From positions 8,390,981 to 8,454,980 of the forward strand of contig OX579640.1 in assembly GCA_951230915.1 (NCBI GenBank): DNA of 64,000 nt, read 5' to 3'. Positions 1 through 12,300 of the stretch are shown one piece after another. Both the position numbers and the translations under genes were made by a program. Below the pieces are notes generated by a model, which made no database searches, had not been told where the DNA came from, and saw only the letters and a program-made list of their open reading frames with translations. Every line of letters starts with the position of its first letter. The first letter of the stretch is position 1. Source of the DNA: Antitrichia curtipendula. Taxonomy: Eukaryota > Streptophyta > Bryopsida > Hypnales > Leucodontaceae.

Positions 1-149
1 TGTGAGTTGTAGCTGGGCTGATAAACATGTACTGTACACAACACAGTGACACAAAAAGACCACCACTGAATTGCAGCACAAACAGGGAGGCTTACCTTAG
101 TACAGTCGTGAGCATAAGAAACTTTATTGTAGCCTCCGGATTTTGGTCA

Positions 150-1588
150 TCAAGTCCCTGAAGGTCTATCAACTCCAATCTCTAGAATTCGCAAACGCTT
201 ATCAAAAGCCTCCAACGTCTTGCTCAAAGAGGTCTCGATACGTGTACATACGGATTCAAGCCTTGCAAGTCGCTGACATACATCTTCAAGAAGCGTCTCG
301 GAATTCGCAGGAACTGGACTACGTGTTTCTACAGTGGATGGGCCTGGCTTCAGTGACAAAGCCAGCATAGCGAGCTCCTCATGCGACTGACCCCGAGGTT
401 GAGCTCTCTCAGGAAAACTCTCAGAACTTGCATTCCCGATGAACGACATTTTGTTCCGCAGGTCAGGCATTGAAAAGCCTTGTGCCATTTGCAGCATCAA
501 TGGCGCCAATGCTCCGAGTGAAGCCCCTCCAACAACAGCGGGAGCAGGAACACTAGGCATAGCTCCAGCCAGGATGGGTCCGGGAGAGACCAAGATCAGA
601 ATATGTCCAATGACCACATGCGACTTCTCTTGAAGGGACAGTAATCGGATTGTCACTGATGTACACAAATCTGGATCTTCCAAATCCATTTCAGCTCTAT
701 ACAGCGGCTTCCCTTCACCGACTTGTTCACCTGAGAGTGAGTTTTTTTCCACGGTCTCCAATTGCCCTCGGGCAGTACAGAGGTACTCGGCATCCGCGTC
801 TCCCTCGTTCTGACGGTAAACTTCACAAGTTCTGGCTGTGCTCAAGACGTCGATGTGGTGAATCGCATGTTGCTGCTGTTGAAATCTCACTGCAAATACA
901 CCACACACAATGTAAAGCATTGTCCATTTTTCTAAGAAGGAGGCAAATCTTGTCGAGGGAGACCTTTTGCCGTGGGTAGGTCATGAACAGGCATAATTAG
1001 AGTTTCAAAGTAGAGACAAGTAGATATCTAGAATCTAATCAATATGAAAATGTACTAAATCTGAAGAGTAAGAGCCTAGTCACAGCCTTGTGTGCAAAAC
1101 ATTGAAAATCTCATGACTTACTCACACTATACCCAAACAATGCGTATTTTAGTGTGTCAGAATCCTTAAATAAACGGAAACAAACATCACATCAAAAAAA
1201 ATCTCATTCAAGTAAGAGAAAGCAATCAAAGTCACAAGAATGGAGTCCCGACCTAATATCTCGTCACAACAAAAGAACCGAAGATCGGGGGTACTTACGA
1301 TCACGTCTCGTCCCTGACACCTCTAATTCTACACATAACTCCGGAGCATTTCATTTGCGAAAGAAGACCTAAAACTATGTCAGCCAAAAATCTAAATCAC
1401 GAAAGTCTACCTGTGACCTCGCACGACTGTTTCTCCGGACCAGGTACGAGACGAATACGCGAAATCTCCAGAACGTCAGTACCGTCGTTGCTACGAACGT
1501 CACCAACCGTCACAAAGTCCGCGAGGGACGATTCGGCTCCATCGTCTGCTGTCCAGGAGCTGCAAATCTCCCAACCCGGAGACGCCAT
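150..1588 (-). CDS. PAAT-like protein (ATPase associated with ABC transporters family), two exons
   Basis: Two exons on the minus strand join in phase: 1588-1411 (starts at an ATG, ends at a GTAGAC donor) and 889-150 (after a TTTGCAG acceptor). The sum is 918 nt, or 305 aa. The N-terminal part starts MASPGWEIC. The middle holds the stretch TSVTIRLLSLQEKS, which I associate with the PAAT / C10orf88 family: proteins with a beta-rich N-terminal half, linked in animals to mitochondrial ABC transporters. The C-terminal ~60 residues look like a coiled coil, with heptad-like leucines around RLARLESVCTRIETSLSKTL. The gene is divergent to the ROMO1-like gene, whose ATG lies 622 bp away, so a shared promoter is likely. 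The gene model is seen directly; the family name is recalled and only moderately certain. The role in plants is unknown to me. Confidence 0.6.
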
Positions 1589-1683
1589 AGCCAACAAATA
1601 AAACTCCAGTTTCCGCAATGAAACACAGGAAACACCGACAGGAGGAAGATCTGAATCCTCAAACCCTAATGAATAACTCATAA

Positions 1684-1748
1684 ATCCACGTCATATTTCC
1701 AGTGACATGGCAGATAAATATATCCACGTCATATAATCTGACGTGTCA
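1684..1748. promoter_or_regulatory. Cluster of ACGT-core motifs in a bidirectional promoter
   Basis: CCACGTCA occurs at 1686-1693 and again at 1724-1731, and TGACGTGTC follows at 1739-1747. All three contain the ACGT core bound by plant bZIP factors. The cluster lies between the divergent PAAT-like and ROMO1-like start codons. The motifs are seen; their function is inferred. Confidence 0.35.
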
Positions 1749-2210
1749 ATTGACATGTCCGCGACTCCGCGTCATCCTATCACTTAGGGTTTGGTGGCTT
1801 TGGGATGGTCTTCTTCTCTTGTTTTCAAAGTTAGTGATTGCTTGTGTCCTCGCCATCGTTTGGTTGCATCGGTCAGGTAGACGGACTATCCTTTTCCTTG
1901 TTGTATTTTCTTATAGTTTTCCTCGCGAAGTGGAGAGCACATACTAGTGAGGTTGCGAGAGTGTGAGGTGGTGCGGAATGAGCCAGATATGGTGTTTTTT
2001 CTTTGTGTGTTTTTTGTTTGGGGTTTGGGGGCTTTGAATGTGGCTGGTGGTAGTGAGCTTTAGGACGATGAGGTTGCGAATTTCGGATGATGTTTTCTTT
2101 CGTGGAATCTGTAGTGTTCTGAATTTTGAGGTTGAGGTTTATTTCGGAAGAAAGTTGTGACAGGATTGGCGGTGGAGCTTGCGTCCTCGGATTCTTGGAA
2201 GCAAGGCGCG

Positions 2211-2435
2211 ATGGCGAGGAACGATTGCTTGACGCGTGTAGTGGCTGGCGTGGGAGTTGGAGGAGCCGTTGGGGGCGCTGTTGGGGCAGTCTACGGTACT
2301 TACGATGCCTTCCGGCAGAGGATCCCTGGAATTCTCAAGGTGCGATATATTGGTCAAACGACGTTGGGGAGCGCTGCCGTCTTTGGAATTTTTTTAGGAG
2401 CGGGTAGTTTAATACAGTGTGGCAAGAATTACTAG
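2211..2435 (+). CDS. ROMO1/Mgr2-like mitochondrial inner-membrane protein
   Basis: This intronless 74-aa protein matches the reactive oxygen species modulator 1 (ROMO1) / Mgr2 family in length and pattern. It starts MARNDCL, has a glycine-rich membrane segment at about residues 11-30 (GVGVGGAVGGAVGAVYG), a short loop containing R-x-R-I-P-G, and a second membrane segment at about 48-66 (GQTTLGSAAVFGIFLGAG). Cysteines near both ends (Cys6, Cys70) fit the family. Family members sit in the mitochondrial inner membrane; yeast Mgr2 is a lateral gatekeeper of the TIM23 translocase. I chose the ATG at 2211 over an upstream in-frame start at 2157 because it gives the usual family length. The gene is divergent from the PAAT-like gene. 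Confidence 0.9.
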   Translation: MARNDCLTRVVAGVGVGGAVGGAVGAVYGTYDAFRQRIPGILKVRYIGQTTLGSAAVFGIFLGAGSLIQCGKNY

Positions 2436-2843
2436 CGGTGTGTTGAAAATGCTAATGGAAATTTTGTCAAGCTTTAACCCCTGACTGTTTGTGAATCTCG
2501 AGGGTTTTGCTCTAGAGCCGTCCTCGTATGGAGCTCTTGCATTTGCGATCAAAATGTCAACCTGATGTCTTCAGCTAGAGTGTATGTCAGCAGATGTAAT
2601 TGAACATCTTGTCGATGAAGGACACTTGCATTGTAATTTTGGAAATCGATGAGATGAAAGAGATTTGCTTGTGCGTGTGCTGAGATCTAAATTCCTCGTT
2701 TCGAATCTACAATGTTTCCTCCATTTCATTTAGATGCCTGCTGATTAACCTTCCCCTCTCCGATTTTCGTTCAAATTGACCTTTATTAACCATTCTTTGA
2801 CCCGTTGGAATTGGAATGCGTTTCAAGTTGTGAGATGATACCA

Positions 2844-3114
2844 AGGTAGGTACACCCAAAACCGCCACTTTTTGCTACTGAGCCTAGTTACTATTATTAG
2901 ACTGGTCAAATTTTCATATGTTTTTGTAGGCAAGTGAAAGGAGTTTCCAACACACCAGAAAACATGGCATTTGGATACTGTATACAGAAGTTACTAAAGA
3001 ACAAAGTTTGATTCTAAAAGCGTTTCTTCCACATAGGTACAGAACTGATTTTGGAGATGTACACATAGTATAGATGGCAGTTTAAGGTCAGTGGCATATT
3101 TGGGGTACCTACCT
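2844..3114. mobile_element. MITE, AGGTRGGTACCCC family, copy 1
   Basis: This is a 271-bp element with terminal inverted repeats starting AGGTAGGTAC on both ends. A second copy, in the opposite orientation, is at 62850-63141. The two share internal blocks such as CACTTTTTGCTACTG, CAAGTGAAAGGAG and ATTTGGATACTGTAT. It has no coding capacity. Possible target duplications (TACCA / TACTA) are imperfect, so the superfamily is not assigned. Confidence 0.65.
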
Positions 3115-4688
3115 TACTAATGCCATGCTGGTATTCAAAATTCTTGTGGCGGATAATGGTATGGTTCTCATCCTACAGGAAAAAAAAATGCCAAACAAAT
3201 TCTTCTGAAGCCCGCTTGCTCTACTCAAGACAAATTATAGGTCTCTTACCCCTAAAATGCTGAAGGCCCTTTTCGAGCTTCTTGGAATTTGCTCTAAATT
3301 CAACAAACAAACAACATTTTGATAAATTTTATCAATTTTTTGGGTATTATATGCATACAATTTCAAACGAGATATGTCAGAGATCACATGGGTAAAGAAG
3401 GCACAGCAATATCACTTATGGATTGAAAGAATATAATGTTTGATTGTGAGGATGTTAAAACTAAGAAGTGATTTGAAGTCTTTCAAACCTATTTTCACAT
3501 GTCAAATCTCAAATTGAGGTCACCAAATAAATGTGAGATTAAAGGATATAACACGCATAATCCCAATCAATTCAGTACATCTTAAAATCTACTCTACAAT
3601 TTCTTAAAATAAATTTTTAGTGTGATTTTTTTTATGAGATTTAGTTTTTTTCCAACATTTCCAAGAGCCCTCAACTCTAGAAAATCAAGATTTGCAATGG
3701 ACACCTTTGCACAAAATCTTGAATAGAAAAATTATAATCATTCATTTTCAAAATTAGATTTTTGGTTCTAAAACTAGACTTCTAAAAGAATTTGTCTAAA
3801 AATATACTTTGTACCTACTAAGAGTAATATTCCCTTTGTCCAAAAATGATTTTCTAGTTGGACAAAAAATTTAAAACTATGGCTAAAAATAACGTTAATT
3901 CAACCCATTTTGAATTGTAAGTAGAGTATAATGCACTTTTATCGTCTTGAAACTTTGAGTATTGGAACCCTTTTTAAACTATAGTTTCTAAATATCCAAA
4001 AGTATAATTTTAGGGGCATTTTCAAGGAGCAATGGTGGATATTTTATTATTGAGTGTGAAGTCACCATTTTGTAGGGAGCTAGTATGGGCCTAGGATCAT
4101 GTGTAGACCTTTGTTTTGCCTCCTAGAAAGACCTATAGATTCATCTTCATTAATTGGGCAATAGTCAATGAGATGCAATAACAAACATTGTTAATTGACT
4201 CCTTTAGTCAATTCATATGTCTTTCAATTGATGGAGGAAAAACTATCACATGGAGTTGCTTTGTTGGTCCTACATCTCGGAAGGTGCACTTAGTTCTACT
4301 ACAAAAAAACCACGTGCAAACAAGTGGTTTCTAATCAACTATAATTTCAACCTAAAATTTTGAGCATTGTTTAATAATGACTATAGGTTTCTATTGCCAA
4401 AATTTCCAACTCAAATAAAATATGAAATGATTTCTAAAAGAGGTTGAAAATGAACTAAAATGACATGTTTTTCAACTCAAATAATGATTGAGAACACATT
4501 TACTTTTTTTTTTAATGACCATTGAATCAATATTCAACTCATAATAGATGACCATTGAATTAGTATTCAACTCAAAATGAGCTTTCAATAGAGAGTTATT
4601 TTTAGGAATTTTTTGTTCATTTTTTAGACAATTTTTTCTTATATAATATAGGGGTGTGAAAGTTATTTTTTAGTTCTACAGTGTATCT
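3115..4688. other. AT-rich intergenic DNA, no gene seen
   Basis: I see no supported coding region here. ACCCCTAAAATGC at about 3248 and its near reverse complement at about 4012 hint at another degraded TTAA/CCCCTAAA-type element. Around 4262-4340 the sequence CTACTACAAAAAAACCACGTG resembles a CACTA-like terminus, but no clear second end was found. Confidence 0.3.
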
Positions 4689-5097
4689 TTTTACTTCAAA
4701 AATTTGTAACTAATTATTATTAACAAATAAAAATATCAATAATTCAAAACATAAACTTTCAAAGTAGGAAAATCTATTCATATTTTTTTTTAAAATTTTT
4801 TTTAAAATTAAAAAAGTAAATAGGGGGTCCAAAGTTTTGATCGCACGTGGTTTCTAATGGACACTCTAAGTGACCTCTCCGAGCTTTTTTACTTCAAAAA
4901 TTTGTAACTAATTATTATTAACAAATAAAAATATCAATAATTCAAAACATAAACTTTAAAAGTAGAAAAATATATTCATATATATTATTATTATTATTAT
5001 TATTGTTATTAATTTTTTTTTTAATTTAAATTTCAAAAAGTATATAGGGGGTCCAAAGTTTTGTTTGCACGTGGTTTCTAATGGATACTCTAAGCAA
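4689..5097 (+). repeat. Two tandem ~198-bp repeat units
   Basis: The block beginning TTACTTCAAAAATTTGTAAC at 4691 recurs at 4889. Each copy ends with GGGGTCCAAAGTTTTG, then GCACGTGGTTTCTAATGG. The period is 198 bp. The second unit carries an extra (TTA)n expansion near 4985. No open frame accompanies it. Confidence 0.75.
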
Positions 5098-6913
5098 ACT
5101 CCCCAAATCCTAAATAATAATTGAAAGCCAAATCTAATCTATTCACAAAGCTACAATGTGCAACTAAAAGATTATTTGGGACAAAAAAATTAAGGGGATT
5201 TGGAAGATCATTTTGGGAATAAGGGAGTAACTTGGTTAGGTTTTATTTAACATCAAAGTTTTATTGATACCAATATTTAGTGCCTCATGCATTTAGAAGT
5301 TAAGATTCTTTGCTATTAAATCTATTGAGTAGTAAAAAATTAGGGGGATGTTTGTAACATATCTTTGGCATGCTTTTGAGTCCAACATATTTGAAACCAA
5401 AAATTGCACTAAAATGAATTTGAGAAGTTGTAAGAAATTATACATTTTTCTCCTTTACATCCTTTAACTCTAACTCTAATTTTCTTATTGTGTTTTCCTT
5501 TAACCTTATATAGTACCTATATTTAGTAATTAATGGAGCACATTTTGCCATTTTAGACTTGTTAAGCCCTATAGATTCAAATTTTTTTATCAATTTAAAC
5601 TTTAGACGTATAGAACACAAGATATAGAGGTTGGAAGCTGATCATGATTTCATTCAACTTTGAAAGTTGCATGAGAAATAAAGTGAAATACATCTCATTA
5701 GCTTAGTTGCTACTTTAAAAATTCAATTTTTAAGGCCCTCCCACAATATTTGATTTGTTCCTAATCCATGTGACAAAAAAAACAAATGCACAAACTGGTG
5801 TGTGAAGCTTAAATGAAATGAAAGTGAATTGAGTTCCATGCTCTATTTTGTTCAATAATCAGAATCTAAGGCAATTTAAAAAATAATATGATTTCTCTTC
5901 AAACAACCTAGGAGCTATAAACAACTATGATTTTTATATTTCACTTATTCATATTTATAATATGACTTTGTAAATGCAATTACTACAAACTCAAATTCAA
6001 ACTCTCTTAAGAATTATTGTATATAATGAAAACTAAAGTAAATGGATAGCAACGCTCTATGAAAGGTTCTAGCTCACTTTTTGAATAAGATTTGACTCAA
6101 ATTTCTTTATAGCTTTTGTCAGAGCCAACAAGAAATTTGCAATGGATTTATCAATATTAATACTCTAAGATGAGTAGGGGAAACAAATTGCAGTTTTAGT
6201 CCAAATTTTACCCAAGGGAATATACATGAACACATTATATATCACCAGTGATCAAATTTTTAAATTTGAATTTAGATTTGGAATATTCCAAAATTATCAA
6301 AAAAAGGTTTAGAGATACAAAAAAAATCTACCATAATACAAGTGGAAAATTATTACACTTATCTTCATGTGCGAATAATGGCCTATAATTCTAGGGAAAG
6401 CTGGCAGCACTACTTTGGACTCTGAGACAACTCCATCTAAAATATCACAAATTCATATGTGTAGGCAAAGTCATCAAAGGTCTAGGGTAATAAGTAGGAT
6501 TGCTTTTGTCATCCTTGTAGAATAGTAAGTTGTTGTTTACTTAATGTGAGTAGAGGGGACAGTAAAGAATTGCTTTATTGTCAAAGTAATCTAAAATGTA
6601 CTGATTTTCACATATGATGTTGTCAATTCAATCTTCAATATAATATTATAAGGAGAATTCAATGATGCTATTATATGAGCTCAAAAATGGGAGTATATGA
6701 GCCTTGAGTCTATATACAAGTAGGAAACCTACAACCATTGAAGGTATTTATAATATAAACACCTATAATATAGATATTATAACATAGGTATCCTATAATC
6801 ATGTAACATTTTTGTAATACAGACACCTATAAGATAGGTGCTTAGATTCCTAGGCTCACATATTGTGCACCCAAAAAAAACATTGTATAGTGGTATTATA
6901 CATTTGATGCACC
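5098..6913. other. AT-rich intergenic DNA, no gene seen
   Basis: The sequence is low in complexity and AT-rich, with only short chance open frames. Nothing with codon structure or a recognisable motif was found on either strand. Confidence 0.4.
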
Positions 6914-7846
6914 TTAAACCCTAAAGGACCAAATACCGTTTTTTGACAACATAGCAATTTCAAGCAGCTCACTATAAATGGAATTTTTGTTTTGTTTGTT
7001 TGAAATTTTTACACAAGATGTTCTTGAGGAGTAGCTTTAAGGCCCCAAAAAAATTTCATAACTTTTGACTAGGTGGTTAAAAAGTTATTGCATGATATGT
7101 CATTTTCATTGGTCGGCGGGCAGCTAAGAAAACTTCTTTAAAAATCACTTTTAAAAAAAAAAAAAATTGAAATTGGTTGTTTAGATTTATAAACACGTAG
7201 GAAGCTTTGAATCATTCCATTTTGATTAATGAGATGAAAGTTATGAGGAGTTTTAGTTTGAGGGTAGTTATGGAATCTCTACTCTAAGATAAACTTTAAA
7301 GTCCTTTATTGAACTCAATTTTCAATATTTTTGAAAAAAATTAAAAACATTGGGTGTAGATTGTTTATTACAACATTACAACCGTTGGGATTGACACTTT
7401 TCAATTCCATATTTAAATTCTTAACAATTTAGTGTTTTGAACATTCTCTACCTCTTTCTACTTACTATTTTTTTCATGTATGTTGTACAATTCCAAATGG
7501 TCTCAAAATTTTCAAGAATGTAGCCAACTTGCCTTGACGAATGAATCCAAAGAGTAACCGCCATTTTGGACATTTTTTCATACAAATATGACCTTGTAAG
7601 TGCAATTGCCCGGATTTTTGCAGGGACAAAAAAAGTATTTTTGTCAATTCAAACACTATTATCTTGCAATACACACGGGAAAAATTTCTGAAATTTTTTC
7701 CACAACTTCTCAAACTAGTTTAATACAAGATCCTATTGTTACATTTTTCCAAAATTGTTCTTTTTCTAAACTTTGGTACTTGTATTAGAAATAGCAGTTT
7801 TGAAGCAGTTTTGGAAAAAACATAGTCTCTGACCTTTAGGGGTTAA
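6914..7846. mobile_element. TTAA-bounded non-autonomous element (CCCCTAAAG family), copy 1
   Basis: The left end reads TTAAACCCTAAAGG (6914). The right end, read inward on the minus strand, is TTAACCCCTAAAGG (from 7846). The length is about 930 bp with no coding content. It shares termini with copies at 18410, 36199 and 37292. The flanking TTAA, or a TA within it, would be the target duplication. Confidence 0.6.
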
Positions 7847-8371
7847 TGTAGGTCACAACATTGGTTTTTTCCGTGTGTTGATTTTGGATGTACTTACCTT
7901 ATATTATGAACCAAGTTGGAGTTTAGGTGCCATTTCAATATCAAACATAAAAGGTCTCAAAATTTTAATGTCCTCTATTGCAAGTCAAAAAGTCAATTAC
8001 CAAATTCCACCAACTTTACATTAACCATGATTTTTCTATCCTAAATCTCCTTCCTAGAGTCATGCCATTCAAGTTTAGCAATTTTTTTTTGACCAATTTT
8101 TTGGGTAGAGGCATGAAAGAACGACCTAACTTACAACTTAAGGTGGATTCTCCCATTCCTAGCACTACACCTTATACCAATCCTAGAAACATGTACATTT
8201 AGAATTTGCAAAATGCATGGGTCATATAAAGATAATGATTTGAAATGTTTATTAAAATCAAACTTTGATAATTTATATCTTTCTCTTGGTACCTTAAAAA
8301 TTTGCTTTTTCCTTTAAAACCATCTCTGATTATATTTTCTTGTTTGCAAAAAATTCAATCTTGACTTATGG

Positions 8372-8791
8372 TATTAGTGGTAGTCACAGCTTGTTCAAGG
8401 TGCATGTGAACAATGGAGATTCAATAGTGGAGCATGTTTGTAGTAGCCGATGAGAAGCCACGTTTTTAGAAGAAGCTATGACCACCCTCTTTGAGGTAGA
8501 ATGTGGAGAATGGATAATGGAGTTACCTTGGAGCCAAAAAGGTGAAATGAAGATGAAATTAGAAGTCCAAAGGTCAAAGTGGGAGTTCAAAAGGGAAAGT
8601 TAAGAGAACAAAGGAATATTCTTAGCGTGATATTGATTGTTCACCTTCAACATCCACCTCCAGAGGTGGATGTTGAAGGTGAAAATCAATATCATGCTAA
8701 AAATATTTCGGTAAAAAGAAGCCAACTACGTCGCCACCACATAGATCTCCATTGTTCACACACCTTGAACAAGCTGTGACTACCACTATTA
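8372..8791. mobile_element. Fold-back element with long inverted arms
   Basis: The left arm starts TAGTGGTAGTCACAGCTTGT (about 8375). The right arm ends with its reverse complement (to about 8788) after a matching AACAATGGAGAT block. The centre is a near-perfect hairpin, CACCTTCAACATCCACCTC facing its complement at 8641-8682, flanked by matching GATATTGATT/AATCAATATC. Whole-element complementarity points to a fold-back MITE lying just upstream of the MED25 promoter. Confidence 0.65.
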
Positions 8792-9382
8792 AGAGATAAC
8801 TCTCTCGCTTATATAGAGTACGGAGTAATCCGTATTATACTTCCCGTATTATATATTCCATATTATACTTCCAGTATTCTATACTCCGTAACATGCATAC
8901 ACGCAGCGTCAGGTTTGAAGCACCGTCCGTCAGTCCTGGCGCTCTGGATTCTGCCGCCAACTGACGGAAGCCCTCCGTCCGTCCGACTTCCAGACTAGAT
9001 GAATTAATTCATCCATATTCCTCGTTAACCTCTTTCGTTCATCTGGGTCCTCTTCACACACCGACTGTGGCTTTGTCGGAATGCAGCTTCTCTGGTGGCT
9101 ATGGAGTTCCACGAGCCTCCCTCAAGTCTGAATGCTGTGCGCTTTACATTTACAGACAATACGTTGAGAGCTTCCTCCTCCAATTTTTATTCGGCATCTC
9201 TTTCCAATTGGAGGAGGAGCCTGTCGTCTGTCAGATAGTGGCTGTGGAGTTTGTATCGATTTAGACCTAGTTCCGATCACCAGGTTTCCCGAACGGGAGG
9301 AAAGAGTCGAATTCTCGTTGTTTTGCAAAGCATTTTAAGGTTTGGAGTGGAGCGGGTTGGATTTCGAATTCATTTGGGAGTC

Positions 9383-12300
9383 ATGATGGGACAACGGCAG
9401 TTGGTGGTAGCGGTGGAGACCACGGCAGCTCTGGGAGCTTCGTGGCCGGTGTTGTTCACCGAGTATGTCGAGAAGATCATCAGGTTGTATAAAAAATCTC
9501 GTTTAAATTTCCTCATAAATTCTGTGGGGGATCATGTTTTAGGTTTGCTGAGGTAGACTTAAATCCGAATATGCGTGGCTGTCGCTACTGAAGTCCTCCA
9601 TATTTTGTTCAGTAATGAGCAATACATGTGCCCGACGGATCGGTATATTTGGTTCGTCCTGAGAGAGGAAGGTCTTCATTAGAGATTGCTATTGTGGATT
9701 ACAATTCTCAGCACTGTTGCAACCTAAGTAAGAAGCTTGTTCTTCAAGTTTTTTTCCTTTAAATTCCATGCAGCGGGCTGATTTCAGCGGGTAGAGAGGA
9801 AGTAGTGAGCTGACGGAATTGAGAAACCTACGATGGTGTATAAACCCTCGGGGATAAGCCTGTTTGTAGCCACACTGATGTAGATTACTGTACCATAACA
9901 GGTTATAATATCATTATGATTATGAACTTGAGTTTTAAGAGTTATTTAGAAATATGCTGACGCCAAAAATTCATCTTCTCATAAATTTGTTGGTTTTGGT
10001 TGGAAATTGTGGTGCAGAGCATTTTTTGAGGAGTCGAATAGTCAGGTACATTTTTCAAACATTTAGCACAAGAAGTTGTTTTTTGATTCCAGGTGTCTGT
10101 AATCAATTCTTAGAACTACTAGTGTTAAGTAATTTTGTTACCATGTGCAGAAAAATGCTGGAGAAATGGCATTGGTAGTCTTCAACACCCATGGACCACA
10201 TTCTGGTATTTCTTTGCCTTGTTTGTTAGTCTCTGTAACCGCGATGGTTTCACCGTAATAGTAAACTAGTTTGGCCCGTGCCGCTGGCAAAACTTCGGCG
10301 GCACGAGTACGGCAGCCCAATCGATCCTTGAATTTTTTCTTTGTTTATTTAACTTTCCTATTCTCTTTAATTTACGATGATGAAAATACTTTGAAAGTCC
10401 AAATATTGTGAAACCACCTCGTGAACCTTGCCTCATTTTCAAGTTATCTAGGATAGCAAAAGCACTGCCCTTGGATCCACGGTTGCAAAGATAGACAGTG
10501 TGATCACAGACAAACAAAATCAAACAAATAGCTGCCCTAATAAATGGATTTGGAGTTTCCCTTAATTTTCCTATGGATGATCCGTTTACTCATGGGTTGG
10601 TAGGTTTTCTGTATCGACAAAGCGGGTGGACGTCGAGTATGGATGTCTTCTTCAAGTGGTTGGCCTCGTTGAGTTTTGAAGGTGGTGGCTTTGGTGATGG
10701 TGCTATTGCTGAGGCTTTGGCTGAGGCTCTTATGGTAAAGAGACTGACGCCCTCTCGTATGGTATTAGTGCTTGATGTACCATTAGTATTAGTGCTTGAA
10801 CCTAGCGCTTGTTGAACGTTTATCTTAATTTTTTCTATTTGAAGTTGCTAATTGACTTTTCTAGTATACGTTCCTACGAATATTAGCTGCGCCTCGTTTG
10901 TAATCCTAGTCTCTCAGGATACTCAGTTTGAAGAGCTTCTGGATTCCATGCTTTGAATCCTTCTCGATTCACTTGCGAGCAAGCATCTGTACTCAATGCA
11001 GTCAAGTCTCTCCTGTTTATGACTTTTGAGCAGATGTGTTGTCCAGGGCCCAAACCGCCAGCTGTACCTCAGCAAAAACACTGCCTGTTGATTGCAGCTT
11101 CGAATCCTTATCGCCTTCCGACGCCTGTTACACGACCACTAGTTCTTGCTCTGCCTAACGGACAAGTGGAATTTCAAACTGAACAGTGGTGGCTTGCTGA
11201 TGCTGAAGCAGTCGCTAAGGCCTTTCCACCAGTAATAATCTCAAATATCTCCTTCAGTCTGACTTACTTCTTGTGGGGTGCATGGTTTAAATCATGTTAT
11301 CATTTTTTATGTTCTAAAATTCTGCTCTCAGTTAGGGTTTTAATGTATTCTTTCATGTTTTCTGCGGGTTGTACAATCCTACTACCTGAGGGGGCATTGT
11401 TTCTTCTATGTTCGATGGCGGTCGCTTTCATAGCTTTATCTAGGACGCGTTTTGATTCAAATTCAACTTCTATCTGTTTGCAGTGCCAGGTGTCACTTTC
11501 AGTTATTGCTCCACGGCAGTTGTCTCAACTTCGCACTATTTATAATGGAGTAAGAACTCTGGCATTCCTCTCTATACTAGTTTGTGCCTTCGAATTTATG
11601 TGGTCCCCTTTCAGGATGACCTGGTAGAAAAAGTTCCGACTTGGTGGTATTTAATTGGCGGCTTTACATGTGGCCACCATCAGAGTGTCTCGCTGACGAT
11701 TTCTTGGAGATGTGCACAGCTGTTGTTGTTTCCCATCTCTTACACATAGCTATGACTACCTCGTATTGATTAATTGTTAATGACAGGCAAAGCGAAGTTC
11801 GAGGGCAGCTGAGAGTGGATCTGAGGTTCCTAAGCAACAACATCTAGTTTTAATCTCTGAAGGATTCCCTGAAGGCAAATTGGCTATTCGTCGGGGAGCT
11901 TCGGTTTCAAATACCGCTGTGCCTGCGAACGCTGCCGCGCCATCTGCCTTAGCTGCAAAGCTTGAACCACTATTGAATACCCCTGCATCCACTCCGCTCC
12001 AGCCAGCAGCTGCTCGTCCAATGGGTGTGTCTACTAGTAAGGACATTGGGATATACTCTCTTGAAGCTTCTTCTCAAGCTACTAGTATTGCCTTTCTACA
12101 CTAGATCACATAAATAATTGTGACAAGACTCTATTTCAGGAACGAGATAACAGATCCTTAACAATTTTGACAGTTGTAGTGACGGTTTGCTGCAGCTGCC
12201 GGATCTATGATGGGTCGGCAGGCCATCTCGAACGGAACGACTGGTGTCAGCATGGTAAGGTTTCCTTGAACTCCTTCGTAATGAAAGCTTAGCGTCTAGT

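Noticed and set aside
3245..4022. A fifth TTAA/CCCCTAAA element
   Set aside because: ACCCCTAAAATGC and its partner near 4012 are only partly complementary and lack TTAA at either side.
8815..8895. TACGGAGTA and TACTCCGTA as ends of a Stowaway MITE
   Set aside because: The block is only ~75 bp and made of degenerate TATTATACTTCC repeats; it lacks the CTCCCTCC terminus.
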